A program made the translations under genes and the position numbers. Positions 9,252 to 21,336 of a DNA stretch of 64,000 nt are shown here, in pieces. The notes beneath the pieces were generated by a model, which worked only from the letters and a program-made list of their open reading frames with translations, was not told the DNA's origin and did no database searches. Each line of letters begins with the position of its first letter. The stretch's first letter is position 1. This stretch comes from Roseococcus pinisoli (lineage in GTDB: Bacteria > Pseudomonadota > Alphaproteobacteria > Acetobacterales > Acetobacteraceae), in NCBI RefSeq assembly GCF_018413645.1, contig NZ_JAHCDA010000003.1, forward strand, positions 603,685 through 667,684, given 5' to 3'.

Positions 9252-11345
9252 TCAGAAGGTGAGCGTCGCGCCGCCGATGACCGTGGCGCCACGGCCACCG
9301 CCGATCGTCTCCGCCGCCGGCACGGTATAGACCGTGTTGCCGATGTTGGTGGCGTTGACGAAGAGCGTGAGCCGGTCGATCGGCCGGTAGGAGGCGTAGA
9401 GGTCCACGGTCGTGTAGCTCGGGATGGCCGAGGTGACGCCCGTCGAGGTCAGGCTCTGGGTATTGCCGATGGCCCGGACCCGGCCACCCAGCGTCAGACG
9501 GCGGTCGAGCAGTCGGACGCCGGCATCCACCATCAGATTGTTGCGCGGCAGGAAGCTGTGATCGGCCCCGTCGGCGTAGCGGATGCTGGTGTTGGTGTAG
9601 GTCAGGTTGATGTAGGCGACGCCCATGTCGTAGCCGCCCTCAAGCTCCACGCCGCGCAGCCGGCTCTTGCCGGGCACGTTGTTGTAGAACGAGTAGGAAT
9701 AGGCGCGATTGTTCGCCGTGCCGCGGATCGACACCATGTTGATGAGGTCGTTCACGTCGTTGTCGAAGTAGGCGAGCTTGAGGCGGACCCGGTCGCCTTC
9801 CTGGATGACGTTGCGGCGCAGCACGTTCGCGCCGATTTCCCAGCCCTGCGACGTTTCGGGGCGCAGATAGGGGTTCGGGTAGAAGGTGGAGGCACCGCCG
9901 GCCGAGTGCGGGCCGGAATACATCGTTTCCGCGATGGTGGGCGGGCGGAAGGCCCAGCCGTAGCTGACATAGGGCTGCAGCCAGTCGAGCGCCTGCACGG
10001 CCAGGGTGAAGCGCGGGCTCACGCGGCCCTGGCTGTTATTGGCGTTGTAGGCGCCCGTGACGGGAACGGGGCCCAGCGCCGGGTTGGCGAAGCCCTGGCC
10101 ATCGAGCGAGTAGTGGTCGTAGCGCAGGCCCTGGGTGAAGCTGAGGATGCCGCGCGTGAAGGTCGCTCGCGAATAGGCGCCGAACAGGTTCAGCGTGCCA
10201 TCGCCGTTCACGCCGCCCCGACGGGTCTTCGTGTCGTCCGTGGCGTATTGGAGGCCATATTCCCAGTTCACGTTCACGCTGCCACCCAGCGCGAAGCGCG
10301 AGGTGTTGGAGATGTGGCCCTGGATGGCGTTGTTGACGATGCGCCGCCCGGTGGCGGTGGCCGAGAACTTGCCCGCCTCCGTCAGGTAGTTGTTCATCCG
10401 GATCTGGTTCCAGGACACCGCGGTGTCGAGGTCCACCAGCGGATTGGCGACCGGCCGGTAGCGGTAGCTCAGCTGCACCAGGTTTGACTGGATGTTCTGG
10501 TCGTAGAAGTTCGAGGTGAAGCGGTTCTCGTAGACATTGCCGGTCAGCGAGATGCGATGCTCCTCGTTCGGCTGCCAGTTCATGCGGAACAGGCCGGAGC
10601 GCTGCGACTGCTCGGTGTTCGGGACGATCTGGCCGTCGCCGTTCTTGAACTGGGAGTTCTCGCGGCCGCTGAAGCCGCCCAGCACGCTGATGCCGTTGCC
10701 CAGGCGCGCGGCGGTGACGACGCTGGTGTTCCACTGATAGCCGTTGGAGCCGGTCATGCCCTGCAGGCGGCCGCCGATGTTCTGGCCGGGGCGCAGGATG
10801 TCCTCGACGTCGAGGAGGCGGAAGTTCACGGCGCCGACGAGCGCACCCATGCCGCCGCGGCCTGTGACCGCTCCGCGCTCGACATCGATGCCGGAGATGA
10901 AGTTGGGATCGACATAGGCGAAGGAGCCGCCTTCATGGCCCGCGGGGCGGAAGTTCTGACGGACACCCTCGACCATCATGTTGACGCGGCCGAAGCCCTC
11001 CATGCCGCGCATGTTCACCGCGACGCCGGGCTGGGAGGCATAGCCGCCCAGGGCCACGCCGGGGACGGTGTCGAGGAGGCGATTCGTGTCGCCGCCCATG
11101 CGGAGGGAATCGGGAGTGACGGTGCTGACGCCCGCCGGGGTCTCGAAGGCCGCGTCATCCGGGGTCGTCTGAACATGGACGGTCGGCAACTGTAGGTTGC
11201 TGGGATCGACGGCCGGCGCGGGTTGCGCCATGGCGGCGAGGCTTCCGATGGAATAGAGCGCCGTCGTCGCAAAAATGTACCTCAGGGCTCTGATATGGCT
11301 TCGCCGCACGGCCGATAATCCTTTGCTTTCCTGCGACGAGGCCAT
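9252..11345 (-). CDS. TonB-dependent outer-membrane receptor, haem/haemoglobin type
   Basis: Outer-membrane beta-barrel receptor of 697 aa with an N-terminal export signal ending near AMAQPAPA. The plug domain includes LLDTVPGVALGGYASQPGVAVNMRGMEGFGRVNMMVEGVRQ, and the barrel ends in the aromatic GATVIGGATLTF. The segment NFRPAGHEGGSFAYVDPNFISGIDVERG matches the haemoglobin/transferrin/lactoferrin receptor group. It imports an iron source, probably haem, using TonB energy. Fur-like palindromes lie just upstream (11376-11412), consistent with iron repression. A methyltransferase gene follows in the same operon. Confidence 0.88.
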   Translation of the reverse strand: MASSQESKGLSAVRRSHIRALRYIFATTALYSIGSLAAMAQPAPAVDPSNLQLPTVHVQTTPDDAAFETPAGVSTVTPDSLRMGGDTNRLLDTVPGVALGGYASQPGVAVNMRGMEGFGRVNMMVEGVRQNFRPAGHEGGSFAYVDPNFISGIDVERGAVTGRGGMGALVGAVNFRLLDVEDILRPGQNIGGRLQGMTGSNGYQWNTSVVTAARLGNGISVLGGFSGRENSQFKNGDGQIVPNTEQSQRSGLFRMNWQPNEEHRISLTGNVYENRFTSNFYDQNIQSNLVQLSYRYRPVANPLVDLDTAVSWNQIRMNNYLTEAGKFSATATGRRIVNNAIQGHISNTSRFALGGSVNVNWEYGLQYATDDTKTRRGGVNGDGTLNLFGAYSRATFTRGILSFTQGLRYDHYSLDGQGFANPALGPVPVTGAYNANNSQGRVSPRFTLAVQALDWLQPYVSYGWAFRPPTIAETMYSGPHSAGGASTFYPNPYLRPETSQGWEIGANVLRRNVIQEGDRVRLKLAYFDNDVNDLINMVSIRGTANNRAYSYSFYNNVPGKSRLRGVELEGGYDMGVAYINLTYTNTSIRYADGADHSFLPRNNLMVDAGVRLLDRRLTLGGRVRAIGNTQSLTSTGVTSAIPSYTTVDLYASYRPIDRLTLFVNATNIGNTVYTVPAAETIGGGRGATVIGGATLTF

Positions 11346-11375
11346 CCGACGGCCTGACCGCGGGACGGTCTTTAA

Positions 11376-11390
11376 TAAGAATGATTCTTA
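11376..11390. promoter_or_regulatory. Fur-like palindrome 1
   Basis: TAAGAATGATTCTTA is a perfect 7-1-7 inverted repeat lying 31 bp before the TonB receptor start and 82 bp before the EF-hand gene. It has the form of an iron-regulator (Fur) operator. It can serve both divergent genes. Confidence 0.6.
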
Positions 11391-11397
11391 ATTGCAA

Positions 11398-11412
11398 TGC
11401 GACTGAGTCGCA
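11398..11412. promoter_or_regulatory. Fur-like palindrome 2
   Basis: TGCGACTGAGTCGCA is a second perfect 7-1-7 inverted repeat, seven bases from the first. The same GAGTCGCAA half-site recurs before the gene at 54105-54557, which supports a shared iron regulator. Confidence 0.65.
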
Positions 11413-11471
11413 ATTGCACCTCCGGCATGCACGGGCTATGGTCCGCGAACTTTCTCGGAGAGGTAATTTTG

Positions 11472-12032
11472 ATGACAAAACGACTCATGCTGGCCGCGGC
11501 GATCGCTGTCTCCGGCGCCATGGGCCTCGGTTTCCCCGGCGCCGCCGACGCTCAGGCGCCCGCAGCCACGCCCGCGCCTGCCGCCCGCCCGGCCGATGCC
11601 GAGCGTCCGCAGCTGACGCCCGAGCAGCAGGCTGCCGCCCGCCAGCGCTTCCGCGAGACCTTCCTCGCGCAGTACGACACCAACCGCGACGGGACGGTGA
11701 CGCGCGCCGAATACGACGCCGTGCGTGACGCCGTGTTCCGCCGGACCGACACGAATGGCGACGGCAGCCTCTCGGAAGCCGAGTATGTGGGCGAGTACGA
11801 GGGCCGGCTGCGAGCCGAGTACGGCACGCGCGAGATCGACGAGACCTTCCGCCGCCAGATCACGCAGGCGAGCCGGCGCTTCGAATCGATCGACCGCGAC
11901 CGCGATCTCTCCATCAGCCGCGCCGAGTACGACGCCGTCGCCAGCCGCACCTTCAACCGGGCGGACGCCAATCGCGACGGCGTGGTCACCGAGGCCGACT
12001 GGGCGATCCAGCCGCCCAACACGCACCCCTGA
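11472..12032 (+). CDS. secreted EF-hand calcium-binding protein
   Basis: Exported protein of 186 aa. A signal peptide (MTKRLMLAAAIAVSGAMGLGFPGAADAQA) and an Ala/Pro-rich linker precede four EF-hand loops: DTNRDGTVTRAEY, DTNGDGSLSEAEY, DRDRDLSISRAEY and DANRDGVVTEADW. The start is the ATG after GAGAGGTAATTTTG; upstream codons in frame lack signal features. It is divergent from the TonB receptor and shares the Fur-like region, so iron-linked expression is inferred. The partner protein is unknown. Confidence 0.85.
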   Translation: MTKRLMLAAAIAVSGAMGLGFPGAADAQAPAATPAPAARPADAERPQLTPEQQAAARQRFRETFLAQYDTNRDGTVTRAEYDAVRDAVFRRTDTNGDGSLSEAEYVGEYEGRLRAEYGTREIDETFRRQITQASRRFESIDRDRDLSISRAEYDAVASRTFNRADANRDGVVTEADWAIQPPNTHP

Positions 12033-12040
12033 CCAGACAG

Positions 12041-12096
12041 GCTGCCGGCCGAGGCCGGCAGCCCCAGGGTCCGTGATCCGGAAGGGCCACGGACCC
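12041..12096 (+). terminator. two tandem hairpins after EF-hand gene
   Basis: A 10-bp stem (12041-12050 with 12053-12062) and a 9-bp stem (12067-12075 with 12088-12096) follow one another. There is no T-run, so they may be transcript-stabilising or attenuating rather than a classical terminator. Confidence 0.4.
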
Positions 12097-12176
12097 GCCA
12101 TCGCGGGGAGGGGCCATCAGGCCCGGGCCGTCCGGCCCCCGCGATCGCGCCCCCCTTTCCTGACGAGGATCACCCC

Positions 12177-12689
12177 ATGCGTTCTCTTCTCACCGCGGTG
12201 GCGGCCGTCGGGCTGGCCGCCGCGCCGGCCCATGGCGCGGAGCTCCGCGTCAGCATCGAGCTCCCGCAGCTGAACGTCGCGGAGTACCACCGGCCCTATC
12301 TGGCGGCCTGGATCGAGAATGACCGGCAGGAGGCCGTCGCCAACCTCGCCGTCTGGTACGACACCAAGCTGCGCAACGAGCATGGCCAGCGCTGGCTGAG
12401 GGATCTGCGGCAGTGGTGGCGGCGCGGCGGTCGCGACCTGGCCCTGCCGGCCGATGGCGTCAGCGGCGCGACCCGCGCGCCGGGGCATCACCAGCTGCTC
12501 GTCGATCCTGCAAATCCAAGCCTGGCGGGCCTGCAGCCGGGTACCTACAGCGTCGTGGTCGAGGTCACGCGCGAGGCCGGCGGCCGCGAGCTCGTCCGGG
12601 TGCCGATGCAATGGCCGCCCGCGGCGCAGTCGGCCAGCGTCTCCGGTTCCACGGAGCTCGGGACCGTGGCGCTCAACGCCCGGCCCTGA
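12177..12689 (+). CDS. DUF2271 family periplasmic protein
   Basis: Exported protein of 170 aa with signal peptide MRSLLTAVAAVGLAAAPAHGAE. The body matches DUF2271: RPYLAAWIENDRQEAVANLAVWYD, then RWLRDLRQWWRRGGR and a GTYSVVVEVTREAGG beta region. Family members often sit next to PepSY and TonB-receptor genes in iron-regulated loci, which fits the neighbours here, although no PepSY gene is seen. The molecular function is not known. Confidence 0.82.
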   Translation: MRSLLTAVAAVGLAAAPAHGAELRVSIELPQLNVAEYHRPYLAAWIENDRQEAVANLAVWYDTKLRNEHGQRWLRDLRQWWRRGGRDLALPADGVSGATRAPGHHQLLVDPANPSLAGLQPGTYSVVVEVTREAGGRELVRVPMQWPPAAQSASVSGSTELGTVALNARP

Positions 12690-12714
12690 GCCCATCGGGT
12701 CCCGGGCGGAGAGA

Positions 12715-13857
12715 TCAGTCCGGGACCAGCAGGCTGACCGCGACCTGGGCCGCGATGCCCTCGCCGCGGCCGGTAAAGCCCAGGCGCTCGGAGGTGGTGG
12801 CCTTCACGCCGACGCGCTTCTCCTCGACGCCCATGAGCTGGGCGAGGCGCGTGATCATCGCCGGCGCATGGGGTCCGATCTTGGGCTGCTCGCAGATGAG
12901 CGTGACGTCGGCATTGACCAGCATGCCCCCTCGCGCGGCGATCCGGCCGGCGGCATGGACGAGGAACTGGGCGCTGTCGGCGTCCTTCCACTTCATCTGG
13001 GAGGGCGGGAAGTGCCGGCCGATATCGCCCTCCGCCAGCGCGCCATAGATGGCGTCGCACAGCGCATGGATGCCGACATCGGCGTCCGAATGCCCGTCGA
13101 GGCCTAACTCGTGCGGAACCGTGATGCCGCAGAGGATCAGCGGGCGGCCCGGCACCAGGCGATGGACGTCGTAGCCGGTGCCGACGCGCGGCAGCAGTCG
13201 GGGGAGGAGGGTGGCTTCCACGCGGGCGAGATCCTCTGGGAAGGTGATTTTCACGTTGCTCTCATGGCCCGGGACCAGCGCCACGGCCGCTCCCTGCCAT
13301 TCGAGGAGCTGGGCGTCGTCGGTCGCCTCGGCGGTCGCGGCCTCATGGGCGGCGCGCAGCGGGGCGAAGCGGAAGGCCTGGGGCGTCTGGGCCCGGTAGA
13401 GGCCGGCGCGGGCGACGGTCTCGCCGATCCGGGCCGCGTCGCCACGCTTCAGCGTGTCCGAGACCGGCTGGGCCGGAATGGCGCCGGGGCTGGTCTCCAG
13501 CGCGGCCAGCAGCGCCTCGATGGTGCCGGCGGGGACGATGGGGCGGGCGGCGTCATGGACCAGGACCACCTCCGGCGCGTGCGCGGCCAGGGCCGCGAGG
13601 CCGGCCTTCACGCTTTCCTGGCGGGTGGCCCCGCCGGTCACGGGCGGCAGGTGGGGCAGGCCCTCCAGCATGCCGGCGACGCGCGCCTCCTCGCCGGCGG
13701 CGCAGACGGGCTGGAGCAGGCGGACCTGGCCCCCCGCGAGCAGCGCTTCGGCGGCCACGCGCAGCACCGGGCGGCCGAGGAGGGAGGCATATTGCTTGGG
13801 TTCGGGCGCACCGAAGCGCTCGCCGCGCCCGGCCGCCATGAGGAGAGCGGCGATCAT
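12715..13857 (-). CDS. ispDF: bifunctional IspD/IspF enzyme of the MEP isoprenoid pathway
   Basis: Fused enzyme of 380 aa making isoprenoid precursors. The N-terminal half is 2-C-methyl-D-erythritol 4-phosphate cytidylyltransferase ([25 protein letters not shown]). The C-terminal half is 2-C-methyl-D-erythritol 2,4-cyclodiphosphate synthase ([19 protein letters not shown], then [19 protein letters not shown] with metal-binding residues, and [16 protein letters not shown]). The start is placed at [10 protein letters not shown]; an open frame extends upstream but overlaps the promoter region of divergent dusB. Fusion of the two activities is normal in alphaproteobacteria. Confidence 0.96.
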   Translation of the reverse strand: MIAALLMAAGRGERFGAPEPKQYASLLGRPVLRVAAEALLAGGQVRLLQPVCAAGEEARVAGMLEGLPHLPPVTGGATRQESVKAGLAALAAHAPEVVLVHDAARPIVPAGTIEALLAALETSPGAIPAQPVSDTLKRGDAARIGETVARAGLYRAQTPQAFRFAPLRAAHEAATAEATDDAQLLEWQGAAVALVPGHESNVKITFPEDLARVEATLLPRLLPRVGTGYDVHRLVPGRPLILCGITVPHELGLDGHSDADVGIHALCDAIYGALAEGDIGRHFPPSQMKWKDADSAQFLVHAAGRIAARGGMLVNADVTLICEQPKIGPHAPAMITRLAQLMGVEEKRVGVKATTSERLGFTGRGEGIAAQVAVSLLVPD

Positions 13858-13958
13858 GTCAGGCCCCGCATAGGCCAGATCGCCCCGGTTGCGGAAGCCA
13901 GGCGGTGAAATACACGCCATACGCATGCCCAGCGTGGACGCAGGACGACATTTTGCGT

Positions 13959-15007
13959 ATGGCTGCACAAATGATGAGCACCCGTCTTCGTCCGATCGAA
14001 CTGTCGCGCGACGTGACGATCGAAACGCCGGTGATCCTCGCCCCCATGTCCGGCGTCACCGACCTTCCTTTCCGGCGGCTCGCCCGCGCGGAGGGCACCG
14101 GCCTCGTGGTCAGCGAGATGATCGCCTCGGCCGCCATGATCCGCGAGAACTGGCAGAGCCTGAAGATGGCGGAGACGGACGGCTTCGGTGCGCCCTCCTC
14201 GGTGCAGCTGGCCGGCTGCGAGCCCTCGGTCATGGCTGAGGCCGCCAAGCTGGTGGTGGATCGCGGCGCCGCCATCGTGGACATCAACTTCGGCTGCCCG
14301 GTGAAGAAGGTGGCCCTCGGCCAGAGCGCGGGCTCCGCCCTGATGCGCGACGAGGTCCGGGCGGCCGCGATCCTCGAGGCCACGGTGAAGGCCGTGAACG
14401 TGCCGGTCACGCTCAAGATGCGCATGGGCTGGGACCATAACAGCCTGAACGCGCCGAAGCTGGCCCGCATCGCGCAGGAATGCGGGATCAGGCTGGTCAC
14501 CATCCACGGGCGTACGCGCCAGCAGCTCTACACGGGCGTGGCCGATTGGGACTTCATCGCCTCGGTGAAGGCGGCGGTGGACCTCCCCGTCATCGCCAAT
14601 GGCGACATCCTGACCGTGGACGACGCGGCCGCCGCCCTCACGCGCTCGGGCGCCGACGGGGTGATGATCGGCCGCGGCTGCTACGGCCGCCCCTGGTTTC
14701 CGCGCCAGGTCGCGGCCTTCCTGAACGAGGGCGTCCGCCTGCCGGACCCGACGCTGGAGGAGCAGCTCGCTATCCTCCTGCGCCACTACCATATGATGCT
14801 GAGCCATCACGGGACGAAGAACGCCGTGCGCATGGCCCGCAAGCACATCGCCTGGTACTCGCGCGGCCTGCCCGGCAGCGCCGAGTTCCGCTCGCAGGTC
14901 AATCGCGTGGAGACGCCCGAGGAGGCGGAGGCGCTGATGCGCGGCTTCTACGAGCCGCTGATCGAGCGCGGCGTGGAGGCCACGCAGGACGCCTTCCGGG
15001 AAGCCGC

Positions 15008-15011
<4 letters not shown>
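13959..15011 (+). CDS. dusB: tRNA-dihydrouridine synthase (DusB type)
   Basis: Flavoenzyme of about 350 aa that reduces uridines in the tRNA D-loop. It shows the FMN-barrel opening [19 protein letters not shown], the catalytic cysteine in [38 protein letters not shown] and the phosphate-binding GDILTVDDA...GVMIGRG. ATG 13959 is taken as the start, with ATG 13971 or 13974 possible. In alphaproteobacteria this gene (also called nifR3) precedes ntrBC, as here; its stop overlaps the ntrB start. Confidence 0.95.
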
Positions 15012-17664
<2,653 letters not shown>

Positions 17665-17665
17665 C

Positions 17666-19921
17666 GTGATGAGCGAGCGCACGGCCGCACCGCGCGTCCG
17701 GGTGCCCCTGCTGCGGCGGATGGCCGACATGCTGCTGGGCCGGGGTGTGACCCTGGGCCTTGGCATCGGCGCGCTGCTGATGGGCATCGCCACCTTCGTC
17801 CTGCTGTCTGACGGCAGCCCCTTCGGGCCGACGCGCCCGGGGCAGGTCGTCGTCATCTTCCTCGTGAACACGGCGATCATCCTGCTGCTGATCGCCTCGC
17901 TGCTCGGGCAGCTGGTGCGTGTCTGGGCGGAGCGCCGGCGCGGCTCCGCGGGCTCGCGGCTGCACACGCGGCTGGTGCTGCTTTTCTCCGTCGTGGCGAT
18001 GGTGCCCGCGATCACGGTCGCCAGCTTTTCGGTCGGCTTCTTCAACCTCGGCATCCAGGCCTGGTTCAGCGACCGGGTGCGGACCGCGCTGGAGGCCTCC
18101 CTGGCTGCGAGCCGTGCCTATTTCGAGGAGCACCAGAACAATATCCGCGCCGATGCGCTGGCCATGGCCAACGACCTCAACCGCGCCGTCGTCCTGCTGC
18201 CTGAGCAGAGCTTGGCCTTCGCCCGCGTGCTCGCGAGCCAGGCCAGCTCGCGCGGCCTGACCGAGGCCGTGGTCTTCGAGCCGCTGCTGGGCCGGATCGT
18301 GGCGCATGCCGGCGTCAGCTCGGCCTTCCAGCTCTCGCCGCCGCCCGACTGGGCCATGGAGCAGGCGACGAATGGCGAGGTGGCGGTCATCGCCGTGGAG
18401 GAGGAGAATCGCGTCCGCGCGGTGATCGCGCTGACCCCGACCTCGGGCCTGCAGCTGATGATCGGTCGGCCCGTCGATTCCTCCGTGCTCGAGCACATGC
18501 AGCGCACCGAGGCGGCGGTGACCGCCTATCAGGCGATCGATCGAAATCGCGAGGGGCTGCAGATCACCTTCGTGATGATCTTCGCCATCGGCTCGCTGCT
18601 GGTGCTGCTGGCGGCGGTCCTCATCGGTCTCGTGCTCGCGAACCAGCTGGCCGGCCCCATCTCGCGCCTGATCACGGCGGCCGAGCGGGTGCGCGGCGGC
18701 GACCTCTCCGTCCGGGTAGAGGAGGGCGACGCGGATGACGAGGTCGGCAGCCTCAGCCGCGCCTTCAACCGCATGACCAACCAGCTTGCCGCGCAGCGCA
18801 GCGAGCTGATGGAGGCCTATCGCCAGATCGCCGAACGCCAGGGCTTCACCGAGGCCGTGCTGGGCGGCGTCTCGGCCGGCATCGTGGGCCTGGATGCCGA
18901 GCTGCGGGTGAACCTGCCGAATCGCAGCGCCAGCCAGCTGCTCGGAATCGACCTGGAGCGCGAGATCGGGCGCCCCATGGCCGAGATCGCGCCCGAATTC
19001 GCGACGCTGCTCGCCAATCCCGGCAGCACGCGCACGGCCGAGATCCGCATCGGGCCCCATAATGCCCGCCGCACCCTCCTGGCGCGCCTTTCGCCGGAGA
19101 TGGAGCAGCAGGGCCATGTGCTGACCTTCGACGACATCTCGGCGCTGCTGACCGCGCAGCGGCAGGCGGCCTGGGCCGATGTCGCGCGGCGAATCGCCCA
19201 TGAGATCAAGAATCCGCTGACGCCGATCCAGCTCAGCGCCGAGCGCCTCAAGCGCCGCTACCTGAAGCAGATCCACGACGACCCCGAGACCTTCACCGCC
19301 TGCACCGACACCATCGTGCGGCAGGTGGGCGATATCGGCCGGATGGTGGACGAGTTCAGCGCCTTCGCCCGCATGCCCCAGCCGGTGATCCGCACGGAGG
19401 AGATCGCCAAGATCGTGCGCGACGCCCTGATCCTCCAGCAGAACTCCCGCCCGGAGATCGCCTGGATCACGGATCTGCCCGATCGCCCTGTCTTCGGCGC
19501 CTGCGATCGGCGCCTGATCAACCAGGCGCTCATCAACTTGCTGAACAACGCGGCGGACGCCATTGCCATGCGCGTCCAGCGGGATGAGGATGAGGGGCGG
19601 GAGAAGCCGAGCCCCCTCGGCCATATTCGCGTGAGCCTGCATCCGGATGGCGACATGCTTGTTATCGCCGTGGAGGATGATGGAATTGGCCTGCCTGACG
19701 GAGTCGAGGTCGATCGCCTGACGGAGCCCTATGTGACCCACAAGGCGAAGGGAACCGGCCTTGGTCTTGCCATCGTTAAGAAGATCATGGAGGACCACCG
19801 GGGGCGGATCGTGCTGGGCGACGCCTCGGGAGGACAGGGGGTTCGCGCCGAGTTGTTCCTGCCTGCGAGGGATGCTGAAATTCTGGAAGGTGAAGTGATG
19901 GAGCGCGGAAATGGCGCATGA
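17666..19921 (+). CDS. ntrY: membrane sensor histidine kinase NtrY
   Basis: Inner-membrane kinase of 751 aa. Membrane segments near residues 25-45, 65-85 and 100-125 are followed by a long sensory region (to about 300), another membrane segment (VMIFAIGSLLVLLAAVLIGLVL) and a HAMP domain (AERVRGGDLSVRVEEGDADDE). A PAS domain, the phosphoacceptor box RIAHEIKNPLTPIQLSAERL and a HATPase domain (INLLNNAADAI, GIGLPDG, GTGLGLAIV) follow. It starts at GTG 17666 or ATG 17669, right after ntrC, and overlaps ntrX at its end. It is known to respond to nitrogen and redox cues in relatives. Confidence 0.96.
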   Translation: MMSERTAAPRVRVPLLRRMADMLLGRGVTLGLGIGALLMGIATFVLLSDGSPFGPTRPGQVVVIFLVNTAIILLLIASLLGQLVRVWAERRRGSAGSRLHTRLVLLFSVVAMVPAITVASFSVGFFNLGIQAWFSDRVRTALEASLAASRAYFEEHQNNIRADALAMANDLNRAVVLLPEQSLAFARVLASQASSRGLTEAVVFEPLLGRIVAHAGVSSAFQLSPPPDWAMEQATNGEVAVIAVEEENRVRAVIALTPTSGLQLMIGRPVDSSVLEHMQRTEAAVTAYQAIDRNREGLQITFVMIFAIGSLLVLLAAVLIGLVLANQLAGPISRLITAAERVRGGDLSVRVEEGDADDEVGSLSRAFNRMTNQLAAQRSELMEAYRQIAERQGFTEAVLGGVSAGIVGLDAELRVNLPNRSASQLLGIDLEREIGRPMAEIAPEFATLLANPGSTRTAEIRIGPHNARRTLLARLSPEMEQQGHVLTFDDISALLTAQRQAAWADVARRIAHEIKNPLTPIQLSAERLKRRYLKQIHDDPETFTACTDTIVRQVGDIGRMVDEFSAFARMPQPVIRTEEIAKIVRDALILQQNSRPEIAWITDLPDRPVFGACDRRLINQALINLLNNAADAIAMRVQRDEDEGREKPSPLGHIRVSLHPDGDMLVIAVEDDGIGLPDGVEVDRLTEPYVTHKAKGTGLGLAIVKKIMEDHRGRIVLGDASGGQGVRAELFLPARDAEILEGEVMERGNGA

Positions 19922-21305
19922 CATCCTGATCGTCGACGACGAACCGGATATCCGTTCGCTCATTGACGGCATCCTTTCCGACGAGGGCTACGAGACCCGC
20001 CAGGCACATAACTCGGACACCGCGCTCGCCCATTTCCGCGGGCGGCGACCCTCGCTGGTGATCCTCGATATCTGGCTGGCCAATTCGCGCCTCGATGGCC
20101 TCGGCATCCTCGATGCGATGCATCGCGAGGAGCCGCATATCCCCTGCGTCATGATCTCCGGCCACGGAACAATCGAGACGGCGGTGCAGGCGATCCAGCA
20201 GGGCGCCTACGATTTCATCGAGAAGCCGTTCAAGAGCGACCGCCTGCTCCTGATCGTCTCCCGCGCGCTGGAAGCGGCGAAGCTGCGCCGCGAGGTAAGC
20301 GACCTCAGGCTGCGCGCCGGTTCCGAGACGGAGCTGGTGGGCGTCTCCCAGGCCATGGCCCAGATGCGGGCCGCCATCGACCGCGTGGCGCCCACCAATT
20401 CGCGCGTCCTCATCAGCGGGCCGGCCGGCACCGGCAAGGAGGTCGCGGCACGGATGCTGCACGCGCGCTCCCGCCGGGCGGACGGCCCCTTCATCGCGCT
20501 GAACTGCGCGACGCTGAATCCCGCCCGAATCGAGGAGGAGCTCTTCGGCGTCGAGCCGCAGGGCGACCAGCCCCGGCGCGCCGGCACGCTGGAGCGGGCG
20601 CATGGCGGCACGCTGCTGCTGGACGAGGTGGCGGACATGCCCCTCGAGACCCAGGGCAAGATCGTGCGCGCGCTGCAGGAGCAGGGCTTCGAGCGCGTCG
20701 GTGGCGCCACGCGCGTGAAGGTGGATGTGCGGGTCATCGCCACTACCAACCGCGATCTCCAGGCCGAGATCACCGCGGGCCGCTTCCGCGAGGATCTTTT
20801 CTACCGCCTGTCGGTCGTGCCGCTGCGCATGCCCGCGCTGCGCGAGCGGCGGGAGGATGTGCCGGCCCTGTCCCGCCACTTCCTCTCGCGTTCGGTCGAG
20901 ACGTCCGGGCTTCCGCAGCGCAGCCTCGCGGAGGACACGATCGCCGCGCTGCAGACCTACGAATGGCCGGGCAATGTCCGCCAGCTGCGTAACCTGATCG
21001 ACTGGCTGCTGATCATGGCGCCGGGCGAGCAGGGGCAGCCCATCCGCGCCGAGGCCCTGCCGCCCGAGATCGTCTCCGCCGCGCCGTCCATGCTGCGGCT
21101 CGATCGCTCGAGCGAGATCATGACCCTGCCGCTGCGCGAGGCGCGCGAGATGTTCGAGCGCCAGTATCTGGAGGCGCAGCTTCTGCGCTTCGGCGGCAAT
21201 ATCAGCCGCACCGCGAATTTCGTGGGCATGGAGCGCAGCGCGCTGCACCGGAAGCTCAAATTCCTGGGTGTGCAGGCGGAAGACAGGGCTGCGGGGACGG
21301 CGTAA
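19911..21305 (+). CDS. ntrX: response regulator NtrX, lacking the GAFTGA loop
   Basis: NtrC-family regulator of 464 aa. The receiver domain is ILIVDDEPDIRSLIDG with the phosphoacceptor aspartate in VILDIWLANSRLDGLGILD. The AAA+ domain has a Walker A-like GPAGTGKEVAARM and Walker B TLLLDEVADMP. The region after ELFGVE reads PQGDQPRRAGTLERAHGG, so the sigma-54-contacting GAFTGA is absent. The C-terminus carries the DNA-binding helices (GGNISRTANFVGMERSALHRKLKFLG). It probably works as a sigma-54-independent activator or repressor, as proposed for other alphaproteobacterial NtrX proteins. Confidence 0.95.
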   Translation: MAHDILIVDDEPDIRSLIDGILSDEGYETRQAHNSDTALAHFRGRRPSLVILDIWLANSRLDGLGILDAMHREEPHIPCVMISGHGTIETAVQAIQQGAYDFIEKPFKSDRLLLIVSRALEAAKLRREVSDLRLRAGSETELVGVSQAMAQMRAAIDRVAPTNSRVLISGPAGTGKEVAARMLHARSRRADGPFIALNCATLNPARIEEELFGVEPQGDQPRRAGTLERAHGGTLLLDEVADMPLETQGKIVRALQEQGFERVGGATRVKVDVRVIATTNRDLQAEITAGRFREDLFYRLSVVPLRMPALRERREDVPALSRHFLSRSVETSGLPQRSLAEDTIAALQTYEWPGNVRQLRNLIDWLLIMAPGEQGQPIRAEALPPEIVSAAPSMLRLDRSSEIMTLPLREAREMFERQYLEAQLLRFGGNISRTANFVGMERSALHRKLKFLGVQAEDRAAGTA

Positions 21306-21336
21306 TCTTCGGCCCGTCTCCTACGGAAGAGCCGGC

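Noticed and set aside
9225..10487. 420-codon plus-strand frame opposite the TonB receptor
   Set aside because: Translation is His/Val/Arg-rich without motifs and lies entirely within the receptor gene.
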